Part shown: piece after piece, positions 33,704 through 45,397 of the stretch
Position numbering within the stretch: position 1 is the stretch's first letter
Layout: the number at the start of each line of letters is the position of its first letter
Assembly: GCA_022497155.1 (NCBI GenBank)
Contig: MU385711.1
Span: 806,001-870,000, forward strand
Direction: 5' to 3'
DNA from: Whalleya microplaca
Lineage: Eukaryota > Ascomycota > Sordariomycetes > Xylariales > Xylariaceae
Length of the DNA stretch: 64,000 bases
Position numbers and translations under genes: made by a program
The notes under the pieces: model-generated
Database searches by the model: none
Told to the model about the DNA's origin: nothing
What the model saw: only the letters and a program-made list of their open reading frames with translations

Positions 33704-36641
33704 TTTGGCGGGTTTGAGGTTTTGGATTGTAGTAACTTGAAGTAGTCAAAGGGGTTTGTTTGAATAAGTCTTTGAAGCTGGAATGAAGCTGAGTAGACTG
33801 GGTAGAAGCTGGTGGTTGATGGTGATAGAGATGGAGCTTCAGACAACGTGGGCGAGGAAAGGGGTTCTTATAGATCTTAGAACTGCACCTCTCGAGTCCT
33901 AGATTCTGAGACCTCGACATCCATAGACTTCGTCGCCCTCTATGGCCTCGCTCGTAACGCGAAGTGATGGATCTAGACGGCTCGGAGAAGCTGTCGGCGC
34001 TAGGTACAGCAGTGACACACCGCCCCATATCGTCGTTGTCACGCTCAGTTGGATATGGTCCGACGATCCTGACAAAAGACTCCCGCCCCTGTTGTGCATA
34101 AGCTACTCTCGAAACGCACCGCGATCGTCCATCTGAAAGCCCTTACTTGGATACACGTCATGATGAAATAACGTGAGCGCTACTGGGCTGGGCAGATATC
34201 GTAGGGCTCGCAGAGACTTGCCTGAGGCTGAGATGAGCGGCATAAAGAACTAGTCAACTAAGCGGCTGTCGATCAATGGGTCGGTATCGTGGATATGTAT
34301 TGGCTATATTCTTCTGTGTCCTTCAGCTCAGACCGCTGTGATATCCTTCGTTATACAACAGCGAGGAACTGAACTCGGGAAATTGCTAAGTGCCCTAGCT
34401 GAGATATGATTCGGGACAGATCCGCTACGGTAGCCATAAGACAAGGCTGGCTATGTTACATCTATCCAATATCTATGCAGCATCTGATGACTGAAGCGGA
34501 GATCAAGGTTTTGCATCTTACGGCCAAGCAGGGCAAAGGGGTCCGACGAAAGTAGGCAACCGTCTGACGAACGAAAACCTCACATTAAACAACTGAAAGA
34601 TGGAAGGCGGAGATCGTCAAAAAGTAGTAATAAGGCACAGCCGGAAGCGCTGGCATCTGTATACTATATACCACATGATGATTTTAAAACGATGGATCAT
34701 GATTACATGCGTCTGACTACCCAATAGCAACTACCGTGATCTTGGGGGTGGCGTCCACGCTAAATACTTCACCGATCCAGCCACAAACGACCAGTAACAC
34801 TATAATCAATTCAAGGGGTAGACAGCAAAGACCTTGAACATTGTGGATGATGTTGTACAGAGAGAAGCAGATAGGTTTCATACTAGACAATGTCTAAGTG
34901 GGTCTCATAGGCTATTGGTCAGTACTTTGTACGAATTATAAGGGCCTTAAAATATTGATGACTACTATATATGAACCTAAAGAATTTAGATGAATAGTTA
35001 TAGAATAACATAATGCGCTCGTAGTAATATCCAATCAGCCACAGTTTCAATTAGCATCCATAAAATATTACTGCCCTTTCGTGTCCCATAAGTGCCACAA
35101 GAAGTCCATGATTGGCTAATTATGCTAACTGTGCCGCAGCTCCTGCGCAGTCTTTAAGTACCTGTGTAATGAACTAAATTGATAATAGCCAGTGCTCTCT
35201 CGCAACGTCGCGAATCTGAGCCCCCTGACACGTCAGCAGCATATCCCAAACAAGGCACTATTTCCGAGATCGATGAGCGAGATACTAGCGCTATATATAT
35301 ACGGAACTTACATGTTCTCGCATGAATGTGCAACTACCATATAGTATGTTTGACTAAGTGATGGTATTCTCGACACGAATAGTCAAGCTCCGCTTTGTAA
35401 GACTTCGGCGGAACAGTCTCGCATTAACATCTAAGCCATCGACTTACGTAGGTATACCTATTTTGTAAAACTATAAGACATGATAAATACCTACTGTAGT
35501 CTGCCATTAGGCACTGGATATTTATAGGGGAATTTTCTTCATACGATAGGACATGATTTATGTTTTATGTAATATGTGTAAACGTGTTGCGTGGTCGTTA
35601 AGCCACGATGTAGTGAGAACAAGGTTAGAATTAAGATATACATCCCTGCATACTATATGTATTACATGTATAATAAGATCACAAGTTAATTCCAGCCTTA
35701 CAGACTAGTTTAACCTCTGACAACTTCTCGGAACCTACTTGTCATCCTAACGACCTTTCTCCGAGGGCGCTGTTGTATTCAAGTTTCCACTTATGTAATT
35801 GACAATTTGCCGATACTTGGACATCATTGTTTAAGACAGAGTTTTTGCTGACGGTGTAAGGTTGCTAGAGATGCTCGTCGCTTTCAGCCTCCTTGACTAA
35901 AAGCGGCTTTGCAGATGCACATAGTGATGTTACCATGTTTACTTTTGATGTTGCAATCTCGATGGACTGAAGACAGTGAATGTCACACGTAAGCAGTGAT
36001 TGATGCGTCCGAAACTTCCGGGTCCCGTCTTTGTCCTACATACGAATAGGAAGGAGTCGAAGGACTCAGAATCCAGCCAATCGGAACCGAATCGGCCGTG
36101 GCCTATGCCGCTACAAGTACTTGCTGTGTACCAAGTAAGCAGAAAAACTTCATGTTACGAGTTTGCTGTAGCTTCAGTATAAGTTAGGGTTAGAGTTCCT
36201 GTTCCAGCTGCCACTAGCATATACTAGTGAGAGTTCTACTAACATGAACCATATCTATTTGGCTTATAGTCCTAGTATAACGTGTTTAGTGTGAACTTCA
36301 TAAACATACAATATTGAATTGACTGATGTTGTCTTGCAATGTTCCTTTTTCCCACTATGCTTAATACGAAATTATTATCCTACTGCCAAGAATGTAAGCC
36401 GCCTTTCATGCTGCTTTGGGCAATGATAACCATGTACCCCACAAACTAAATGCGTGCATAATACCTAGGCAGGTACTAATGTAATTAAATGCTGCTAACC
36501 TAAGATGAAATCTGTGCCGCAGACTACCAACCTACCTTACCGGTCACTGTTCCGGAATATCCTCTAACGTAATCAACCTACCTCAAGTCTACAGACCAAC
36601 GTACGATGTAGAATCTGTCTGGAAATACCCCAACATAGACA
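33704..36641. other. AT-rich gene-poor region, 2.9 kb
   Basis: After the promoter of the cysteine-rich gene no supported coding frame appears until 36642. Frames at 33942-34136 and 36000-36182 have no features. Much of 34900-36550 is AT-rich. Confidence 0.5.
33865..33872 (-). promoter_or_regulatory. TATA element of the cysteine-rich protein gene
   Basis: TATAAGAA on the minus strand, about 160 nt upstream of the ATG at 33703, would give a leader of about 130 nt. Position is plausible; strength unknown. Confidence 0.4.
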
Positions 36642-39260
36642 ATGTTGAGAGCACCGTTCGAGCACATTGACCCGGTCACCAGGTCAACTGGGGCAGCTCT
36701 GCTATGCAGCATCTTGACGCAACACTTGTCTTCCAGGCAATCTGAGCTCTACTCGGAGACGCTGTGCTGGATGGTGTTGCCCGTTGCGCTCAAGATTGCG
36801 AAACGGCCGGATGTCGACAAGCTCTCGAAAGGAACTGCTCCTAGCAGTCTCGCAGCCCACCCTGCATCTGCATCATCATTGTGGGTGGTTGCTTTGAGTA
36901 TTGCTACGTTTTGTATCTTTAAGGCAGAGAATGGCATGGTTGGATTCCTTGCAAGTAGCTCACCTCAACAACTGGAATGTGTCCTTAAGTTAACAATCAA
37001 TAGCCAGCATTAACTCCATTATTTCTGGTCGCCCAGAAGTATCTCAAGTTTGAGCTCTATACCTCAGCAACGCCTAATTCGTGGTTCTCCCCTTTTGTGA
37101 ACACGGTCTGGGGCACAACCTTAGTAGCTTCATTTGGCATTGTCACTCTGACTGACTGGGACCTTCGAGGATATGCCTTATCGATTATTCCGGTTACAGC
37201 CCTGCTCACTGTTTGCATTATTTTAACACCTAAGATCGGTAAAGGCTCCAAATATCTTCCGCCCTTTGATATCGAAGATGCCATACTTCGCCTTTCATTG
37301 CGACTTGTGGCCGTGTTGATTATTACACTGGGCGTGGACACTGCTGTATTCGGTGTCTCTGCAAGCAATGTTGCAGCCACGTTAGTATTGGGTTTGACGA
37401 AAGCTTTATCTTGGTATTTCATGATACATACAGTATACAGCGTTCTTATTCAAGAGACTTGTATGATGCTTACACATCTTATAGATTCAACATTCTTCTT
37501 GGCTTACTGCCACTGCGATAGGAACGTTCAGCACTGTGTCAACCTGTGATCCATTCTTGCAATCTTCGGGTGCTCAGGCTTTATCGCACGTCATAACATC
37601 TTTCATTGCCCTTAGTCAGGTTATCCACATACTTCCAAAGCAAGCGAAAGCCAAGTCAGCACTCTGGGCCCTTTCTTTCGTCTCATTTGGCCCCTACCTT
37701 GCCAACATCCTCGCCATTAAAATCGGACAATCTTCGTTGGTGATTCATTCACAAAAGCATCCTATCGAACTTTTGACTCGCAATGCGAAAGCAGACTTCG
37801 AAGGTTTGCTCCAAAAACAATCCAAAAGCTACACCGCCGCCTATGAGGAATATCGACGTCGATATGGTGTAGACCCTCCACCCGGCTTCGAAGCCTGGTA
37901 TGAATTCGCGACATCACATCAGTCACCTATTATTGATGAATTTGACATGATATATGATGGCGTGTCCCCATTCTGGAGGTTGAGTGGTAAAGAGGTCCTT
38001 GAAATCATAAGTGATGTGCAAAATGAACCAAACAGCGAGTTGTGGCTGTGTTCGTTTTCTGGCCAGGAGGCCAAAACCTACTGTAGCCATCGCCATCGTT
38101 CTTACGACAGACACATCCAATTCTTATTCGATAGAGTACTGGAAGACTTACGCGGCGTTCTTCCAGATGCGAAGTTTCTTGTCAATCATCTTGATGAACC
38201 GAGGGTCTTGATTTCTCCACGATCGCTAGGAAGAGATTCTCAGGGTGATGGGAAGTTCAATGTAACCAACATGTCGAGACAACCTGTCTGGGATATGCTC
38301 ACAAAATTTTGCCCCTCTCAGGATAGAAAGGGGAGTATCCAGACTAGACACACAGGGGATGCCTTTGGTCTTCCTTTCGTCACTGAGTCCACGTTGGCCA
38401 TGGATTTATGCCTGCATCCCGAGTACAGCGCTATGCACGGTTTCGCTCTAAGCCCTACATCTTTTCAACTGATTGAAGGCCTAGTGCCGATACTTTCCAC
38501 CGGATCGCTATCGACCATGGGTGACATATTGTATCCCAGCCCAGCTTATATCGAGTCTGAGTTTCAATATGCCGACGCTCACGACGTCGAATGGGATAAG
38601 AAGCGCAACAATCTCTACTGGGCTGGCTCTTCTACTGGTGGCTTTGCCGTGGATGACCAATGGAAATACTATCACAGACAAAGATTTGTTCAACTAACCC
38701 AAAACTTGGAAAGGCGACAGCATTATTATCTACAAGAGAGAGATGGAGTGATCAGCCGTGTGAAATCATCGTTTCTCAACAGCAGATTATTCGACGTTGC
38801 CTTTACCAAAATTTTTCAATGCGAGAGGAAATACTGCAGAGACCAACGCGCATACTTCAACGTCAAGTCCTGGGCAGACAAAGATCAAGCATTCCGATCA
38901 CGTCTCGTGTTCGACATGGATGGGAATGGAATTAGCGGCCGCTACTACAGGCTCCTAGCTTCGAAGTCGGCGCCGCTGAAGCAGACAATATTGCGAGAGT
39001 GGCACGACGAGCGTCTTGCGCCATGGGTTCACTACATCCCAGTCAGCCAAAGCATGGAAGAGCTTCCTGAATTGGTTGTTTACCTCACTTCGACTGAATC
39101 CGGGCAGAAGAAGGCGAGAGAGATTGCGAACCAGGGCCGAGACTGGTTCGCGAAGGCCTTCCGAGAGGTCGATCTGACCATTTATACTTATCGGTTACTG
39201 CTTGAGCTGGCGAGACTACAAGACCCGGACAGACCGGCGTGGGAGGTTGGTACTGAATAA
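36642..39260 (+). CDS. CAP10-like glycosyltransferase (GT90) with N-terminal membrane helices
   Basis: Three exons (36642-36980, 37037-37432, 37485-39260) total 836 residues. The N-terminal 330 residues contain several hydrophobic helices (for example WVVALSIATFCIF, YALSIIPVTALLTVCIIL, and LRLVAVLIITLGV). The C-terminal half carries the GT90 domain: YDGVSPFWRLSGKEV, KRNNLYWAGSSTGG, KSWADKDQAFRSRLVFDMDGNGISGRYYRLLASKSAPLKQT (in parts) and WVHYIPVSQSMEELPELV. Cryptococcal CAP10 and fungal relatives make xylosylated or mannosylated surface glycans in the secretory pathway. Intron 2 (GTATAC...TATAG) is secure. Intron 1 (36981-37036, GTCCTT donor) is the best in-frame choice but the donor is weak, and an earlier exon is possible. 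Confidence 0.82.
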
Positions 39261-40810
39261 CTACATCGGCGGATCAGCTTTGGGTGAATTGCGCCCAAGC
39301 CACATTCAGTTCCACGACTGCCACGTCCGGGCTCTCTACTGGATGACTAGCAGGAAAACGCCGCAAAAGCACATCCAACAGACTTATCAACAGCTTGGCA
39401 CAATTCAGGGTTGGTTGGCTTCGCTTGTGTTCGAGTTGTACTAGGACTTTATGAATGGTCACATGTGATACCCAATGAGCTCATCTTTACGTAGGTGGAA
39501 CATCGGAGATTTGGAAGAACATCGTTGAACATTATCACAGGACTTCATATGCCAGAGTCTGAGTTATGAAACTTTCTTACTCCAACATGATCGGTTCAGA
39601 TGTAACGCATGGGGTGCTTCAAAGCATCTTGAGCATCGGTTCCCGAAATACGCATCGACCAGCTGGATTTCACATCAGACTACGTTCTGTTACCTATAGC
39701 AAATCCAGTGCTTGGATTCGATGAAAAGATAGCAGTATTAATATGACAGAGGCGCTCTAATGTCGATAGTAGTGTGACTTCTAGGCAGAGCCACTCCAAT
39801 GGATTGTTGCTGATGTAACTTGTTTTTTATCTGATACATTGTTGGCGGAAGCTAGCATGAGAAAAATCAACTAAAGCCTGGTTCAAGATGACCAAGCAAC
39901 GCTACTAAATATATTCTGGGAAATTTAACTTGCGTGGGAGGTGCTTCGTAGATTTATCTACCAACATCTTTTCTACATTCCTCTCGTACACGGCGCGCAT
40001 ATGATCTTCATTTCGTCTTGCTAAGTCAGGTTAAGTATATCTTACATAGAGTGGAGACATACTGTCAGCCCTAATGCAGGACCATAGCCTTTGATTACCA
40101 AGTTGAGCACGATCGATATTACCGCTTACTTAATTGCTTGACAGCTGAATGCAAGGCTCTTGATGTTGACATTCTGCTGAATCTCTTTTCAACGCGATGG
40201 GACTTGGGACCGAAATCGCATTCAGAGTTTGGTGCAATACCTATTCCATCCTACTCGTTCACATTGAAATTGTACGACCCAAGAGTCCTGGAACGGGCTG
40301 TATCTCCGTCATTGAGTAAGGTTAATTGCTTGGGTGACCGTAGGATTTGATGCTATAGGCAGGCTGTATGACAACCAACATAAGCCACATGAACCTCGAC
40401 CTCATTGGCCTGATCTGCAGCCGCACTGCAGGTCGTGAACATGCAAGCTAACTTGTGCAGACTAACCATGCATCGTCTCTCCACGCGAGACCACTCAGCT
40501 CTAAGCACCCATCTCCCATTGCGACATTAGAGCTGGCCCGGCCTTGTTCTCTTACGCAATAGTACTAGTACGAGTGTTTCAAGAGTAACATCTAGTATCC
40601 CATGTCGGTCTGTTGCGCCACAAATAGCTGGGGTAACACCGTAACGGGATGGTCCACCGCTGAGTCGGTACCCCCGAGCTTTCGAGCAGGCCCTGTTTTC
40701 TCACTCCAGCAAGACCGGTGCCTCAAAGCCTTTCCCCCCTTCTCCCACTCGCGAAAGAGGGTGTAGACACAGTATGTGAGTGCCCGAAGTGTGTTGTTCA
40801 ATTCAACGCC
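39261..40810. other. Intergenic, 1.55 kb
   Basis: No supported gene. A 70-codon plus frame at 40138-40350 has no features. The last 150 nt before 40811 include a CT-rich stretch (CCTTTCCCCCCTTCTCCC near 40730), probably the leader of the cupredoxin gene. Confidence 0.5.
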
Positions 40811-42120
40811 ATGAATTACTTTCTCTTGTTGATGGCCATAACGGCTCATATCTCTCTGAGTTCTGCGGCTGGGGGACCGTCTCCCACGACTAGGAAAACA
40901 ACGTCCACTGCGACTTCGTCCAGCGCAGCTGTGACACATACGGTGAAGGTTGGATTACAGCATGACTTTCAGCCGGACACTATACAAGCTAACCCGGGCG
41001 ATACGATTCGTGAGTAGGAGAGACGGATGGGTACATTGTGATAGAAATTTAATACATCTTCAGACTTCAATTTCTACCCCAAGAACCACTCGGTCGCTAG
41101 GGCTGCTTTCAAAAATCCATGTATACCGTGGGAGTTGACCCAATTCGATGGCGAGACCTTCTTCAGCGGTGCGATAGAACAAGAGACAGCACAAAACCCA
41201 CTACCGAGTTGGGAACTGCGGGTGAACCACACCGACCCGGTCTTTTTCTACTGGTAAATTGTCATTCTGTATCATTGACGGTCTATTCATACTGATGAAA
41301 AGGAAGCTCCGCTCCTGGCTCTTGCATCAACTACTCCATGGTTGGCGTTATCAATCCTGTATTGCTATCCTGTGGAATCGGAGATAGAAGACGTATCTGA
41401 CTATCTCGTAGAACGACACATTCACTCTAGCTATTCAGAAAGACTATGTCAAAAACACGACCTTCCAACTTAGCCCTGGCGAAGCCTTCCCGGACGAAGC
41501 GCCCCCTAGCGCAACGAGTAGTGGCGTAGCAGCCCCAACATCGACCGGCGACACCGACTCCGGGGGTAACGCCGGCCACTCCACCCTTTCCGGCGGAGCA
41601 ATCGCGGGTATCGTAATCGGCGCCACCGCCGGGTTCGCCATCGCCATCGCGTTGGTGTACTTCTGCGGGCGCAAGGGCGGAATCAAGAAGGGTTACCGGC
41701 GCAGCGGCTTCGCGAACCCGCCCGCGCCGCCGGAAATAATCGAGGCCAAGTACGACGACGAGCCCAAGAGCCCGCCGCTGCACTCCCCCTACACCGTCGC
41801 GTCATCGACGGGGGCGTACCACCGGTCACCGAGTCCGGCCGCCTGGTCCGCGCACGATGTGGGTAGCCCGCGTACATCGTACTTGGGCCCATCGCCGCAG
41901 CACCTGAGCCCAGGATTCTCGCCTTATGGTGGACCGATTGGGCCTGACCATGGGGGTTTGGTGTACTTGTAAGTTATCTTTCCATTTCGTTGGGATTGAT
42001 GGAGGAATTAGATGCTTACCTTGCGCTTACAGCGAGGGGCCCGACTCGCAGAAGCCGATAGACCCACCCGCCGTGGAACTCCCGGCAAGTCCCCCGGCTC
42101 ATCCACCGCCGCGCTACTAA
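40811..42120 (+). CDS. Extracellular cupredoxin-domain protein with a single membrane anchor
   Basis: Five exons (40811-41009, 41064-41253, 41307-41358, 41412-41968, 42033-42120) give 361 residues. A signal peptide (MNYFLLLMAITAHISLSSAA) is followed by a Ser/Thr-rich spacer and a cupredoxin domain at about residues 45-170: VKVGLQHDFQPDTI, FYPKNHSVARAAF with a ligand-type His, and FYCSAPGSCI with the ligand-type Cys, then SMVGVINP. A Ser/Gly-rich stalk, a membrane helix at about residues 210-232 (AGIVIGATAGFAIAIALVYF) followed by basic residues, and a Pro/Ser-rich cytosolic tail complete it. All splices restore canonical motifs; acceptor 2 is AAG. Relatives are called extracellular serine-rich or GPI-anchored cupredoxins. 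The single helix plus tail resembles a sensor; this is inference. Confidence 0.85.
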
Positions 42121-43398
42121 TTGGCTGGGATCATACCAGTAGTCACGGGTTTTCATTATTGCCTGACCAGTCTGATGGAATGTCTCACGAGATAGGTTCT
42201 GTGGGGAGATGTATAGTGGCGGGGTGGCCGACAAGGGCGGTCTCTTTTGTGGATTGCATGGGTCTGGCGTCAGGAGCTGTATATCAAACTTGGAATTCTC
42301 GTACGTTGCACAACCGTAGCGGGATCACAATGGTGTGGTACTTATAATACGAGATCAAAATGAGAGATCGACGAATGGAATTACGTCGAAGCCTTCAGTC
42401 ACGTTCGTGTTAAAGATGTCTTGAAATATACGTGTTGTTTGTCTAGACTTGTTGCTTTGAATGAATAGAAACACGAAAGTTATAGGTCGGTCTAGAAGCT
42501 GAATATTCGACATACAGGGGGAAAGTACGTATCCACCTTGAGAAATTCGAATATTGTCACGATAATAGGGGTATTACATAGTTATAATGCCTTGAGAAAA
42601 TGGAGCTCGGAGCAATTATTACTCTGAGAGCCCTATTGCTTGAAAGGAATCTTCTAAGCTATTAAAGATCCTTTAGGTCTTGGACCTTTATACAATTCTA
42701 ATTGACAACTAGAGTGATCACGGTAGCATCTAAATGATCATTGCACATACTGTGAGTGTGATACTAATCAAAGAATAGCATAAAATAGGACTAATCCAGA
42801 TCTCGTTTATCAAATTTTCATACATTCGAGTCACTCATAAATGTTCAACCCAGGGGCTACTCATTGGTATATCGAGGCCCGAATTTGAACCCATAGGCAT
42901 TGTCTCTCATCTATACGAAACCTGGACATTAAGATGCATTTTGTCCATATTGATTGCATGGTATTTGCTGGGATACGAGGGCGTTGGGGGTTATGAGGAG
43001 AAATGACCTAGTACAATAGGAACGATGATACCAAACTATACAGAAGACTGCCTTTTCACTATAATGCGAGCCAGCACACCGCATAACTTCGCGCAACTAT
43101 GAAAGAAGTTGTAAAAAAAGTAAGTTGGAGTATAATTGTTTCCGTAGGCTAACACACGCCTTCCCACCAATTTTGAGACCTCAAATTTGGCACAATAACA
43201 CTTCAACAACTCAGTGTATAGACTGAAGTTCCAGCGGAAATTATCATATTCTCTATGGCATGATAGATAACTTGGTTTATCGCTCTTAGTCGCGATCATG
43301 GCTACACTGACACCATAAGCATGAATGCGTAAGGCATTGATGAGAAGCCACTAAATGAAAACGGCGCCGTGATGCCACAGGAGTAGATTCGGAAGTAT
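42121..43398. other. Intergenic, 1.3 kb
   Basis: No supported gene; AT-rich from about 42400. Short frames (43036-43299) show no features. No tRNA fold was found despite a T-arm-like GGTTCAAAT on the minus strand near 42890. Confidence 0.5.
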
Positions 43399-43760
43399 TC
43401 ATGCCCAGCTAAGCTCGCTCTCCCCGACTACCCTACCACCCTCAGCCGTCGAACCGTCTTCGGCGCATAGGGTGTATTTCTGAGGTTCTGGCACGGTCGC
43501 AACCAAGTATGGTCCTTGGAGGGCGCGTCCTCCGCCAGTTGATAAGTAAACTTTATCATTTGGACGGAACTTGCTCTGGCCCAATCTCAGCTTAGAGGAA
43601 GGCTAGGAGGACTACGAAACCTACGGCGATGTAAACCTGAACTCTGGGCCTCTCGCCTCCACCACTTTGGTTGTCTGCCGACTATAATAGACATTAACTT
43701 TCTCGTGACCTGAGACTGAGATTCCAGGCCTACCAAGTAATTCCCACGTTGATCTGCCAT
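43399..43760 (-). CDS. Small basic-acidic protein of unknown function, 76 aa (tentative model)
   Basis: The 43602-43399 frame encodes a compact domain with FRPNDKVYLSTGGGRALQGPY, VATVPEPQKYTLC and GGRVVGESEL segments, which looks like a small beta-barrel (SH3- or Tudor-like) fold. There is no ATG in this frame; it opens after a CTCCTAG that reads as a splice acceptor. An upstream exon 43760-43734 (MADQRGNYL, ending before GTAGGC) joins in phase through a 131-nt intron and gives 76 residues. The periodic hydrophobic pattern argues for a real protein, but the exon join is inference. No family name is certain. Confidence 0.45.
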
Positions 43761-44274
43761 CGAATTTGCTCCCACGTAATAATGCGATATGTAGGTTCGC
43801 TTGAGCCTAGCTGAAGGATGTTAACGAAGCCGAGTTTTACCGGCAAAACAAATATGCCGACAGAGGTAATGTACAAAGAACAGGAAGTACTGAACCCGGT
43901 ATCATACCCTAACAGAGATCAGTGATGATATAATGGTCGCCTTGAAGCGAGAAATCCGCCTTATAGCTCAGGCAACCAGGCTCAGCTATCTCCCCCGCAT
44001 ACGGTTGTCCTATATTACGTGTATCGTGTTGATTAGCTCTTGCTGTGAAATCTGGATGGCAGCCTGCTTACCGCAGCACATCGACATTCTGGAAACGGAT
44101 TATAATGCGGGTCCCATGACAGAAGGCTCTAGCCTGGCGTCGGTAGGCTAGGCTGAGCCATTGAGATTGATATAGCATGAATATTCGCCGAGTCTGATTA
44201 AATTTCACCTTAGATGCTCTTTTCAGGATTGAAACGCATCGACGAAATTCTACAGCACATACTAATATAGAAAC
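43761..44274. other. Intergenic, 0.5 kb
   Basis: Holds the presumed promoters of the small gene at 43399 (-) and the DUF6594 gene (+). A 72-codon plus frame at 43933-44151 has no features. Confidence 0.45.
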
Positions 44275-45361
44275 ATGCTAGGCCAAATATATCAAACAAC
44301 CCAATACTCTGGTATAATAAACTACGCGTCTAGATGTTACATCAATATTGACACCGAAACAGTTGACAAATTCCGTCCAGGATATCCCCGATATGCAGCA
44401 CTCCTAGGTTCACATCCCACCTTCCACAATTTCCGTCGTTTCAGTCGAGTACGCATGCGACTCCTGCTCGTAGCACAAGATCATGTGGCCTCTTTGGAAC
44501 AACGGCTAGACCAGATTGACGAACAGGAAGACCGTCAGCTGTTTCTTGGCTGTATGCGCCGGGATAGGAACATCGAAAGACAGCAAGTACTATCTGACTT
44601 GAAGGATGCACTTAGCGAATACGGTAAGTAAAGTCTCCAGTGACAGTGGCACAGTGACATGAAACCAATAACTTTATAGACGACATGCTGCAGAAGTGCC
44701 GTGGTGTGGTATCCTTGCCGGCATAAAGACAACGGGATGTGCAAAACTTGAGAAAATGGGTAGATGGTACTGCCTTCCTGGATCGCCAGGAATCGAGCTA
44801 TCTAGAGCACGAAAATGACCTAATGAACCCAGTTGAGACATTAGAAAAATCAACGGCATACACAGAATCAATTGTCGAGGAATGTATATTCTGGCTGCAG
44901 AAATTCATGCACAAGGTGAGCAACCGTACGTGTCATTGTGAGATTTTTATCTTATCGAGGAGACATAGTTCTTACCCAGGCTCTCGGATACTCGTTTAAC
45001 TACACACAGAATCACATCAGATGATCACGTACTGCTGTTAGGACCTGCATTGCAGAATTTTAGTCGATTCTTAGCTGTCATGGTCGCTACAATAGTGCTT
45101 TTGGGCCCAACAATTGTTCTGATTAAAATACCGAACTCTTCAGGGCGTATAGTAGCAAGTGTGCTTTCAGGTGCGGTGTTCCTTATGACTTTGTCATTCT
45201 TCACCCGGGCGAAGACATCGGAAGTCTTTGTCGCAGGTGCAAGGTAGGATGTCAGCTCTGAACCACAAAATGTCAAGGCCACTAACCCGAGTAGCTATGC
45301 AGCAGTGCTTGTCGCCTTTACAGCAACGAATGCAGCAAATACAGGGGGGAATGACAATTAG
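44275..45361 (+). pseudogene. DUF6594-type fungal membrane protein with an in-frame stop
   Basis: Exons 44275-44623, 44680-44925, 45021-45243 and 45295-45361 join in frame to 295 codons. The N-terminal half shows the family pattern: FRPGYPRYAALL, FRRFSRVRMRLLLVAQ and LEQRLDQIDEQED. The middle carries RDVQNLRKWVDGTAFLDRQE, and the C-terminal 90 residues contain three hydrophobic helices as in DUF6594 proteins. Within exon 2, codon 132 is TAA (44724-44726), between SLPA and RQRDVQNL, where relatives appear to read through. No intron of usual size removes it while keeping the conserved block; a 101-nt intron (44628-44728) would avoid it but deletes that block. I therefore read it as a gene with a nonsense mutation. 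The family's function is unknown. Its stop lies only 36 nt from the stop of the convergent next gene. Confidence 0.7.
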
Positions 45362-45397
45362 ATAGGGACCTACGTTGAACCGCACTACACCAGTATA

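Noticed and set aside
42820..42910. Possible tRNA (T-arm-like GGTTCAAAT on the minus strand)
   Set aside because: No acceptor-stem pairing, D-arm or anticodon arm could be formed around it.
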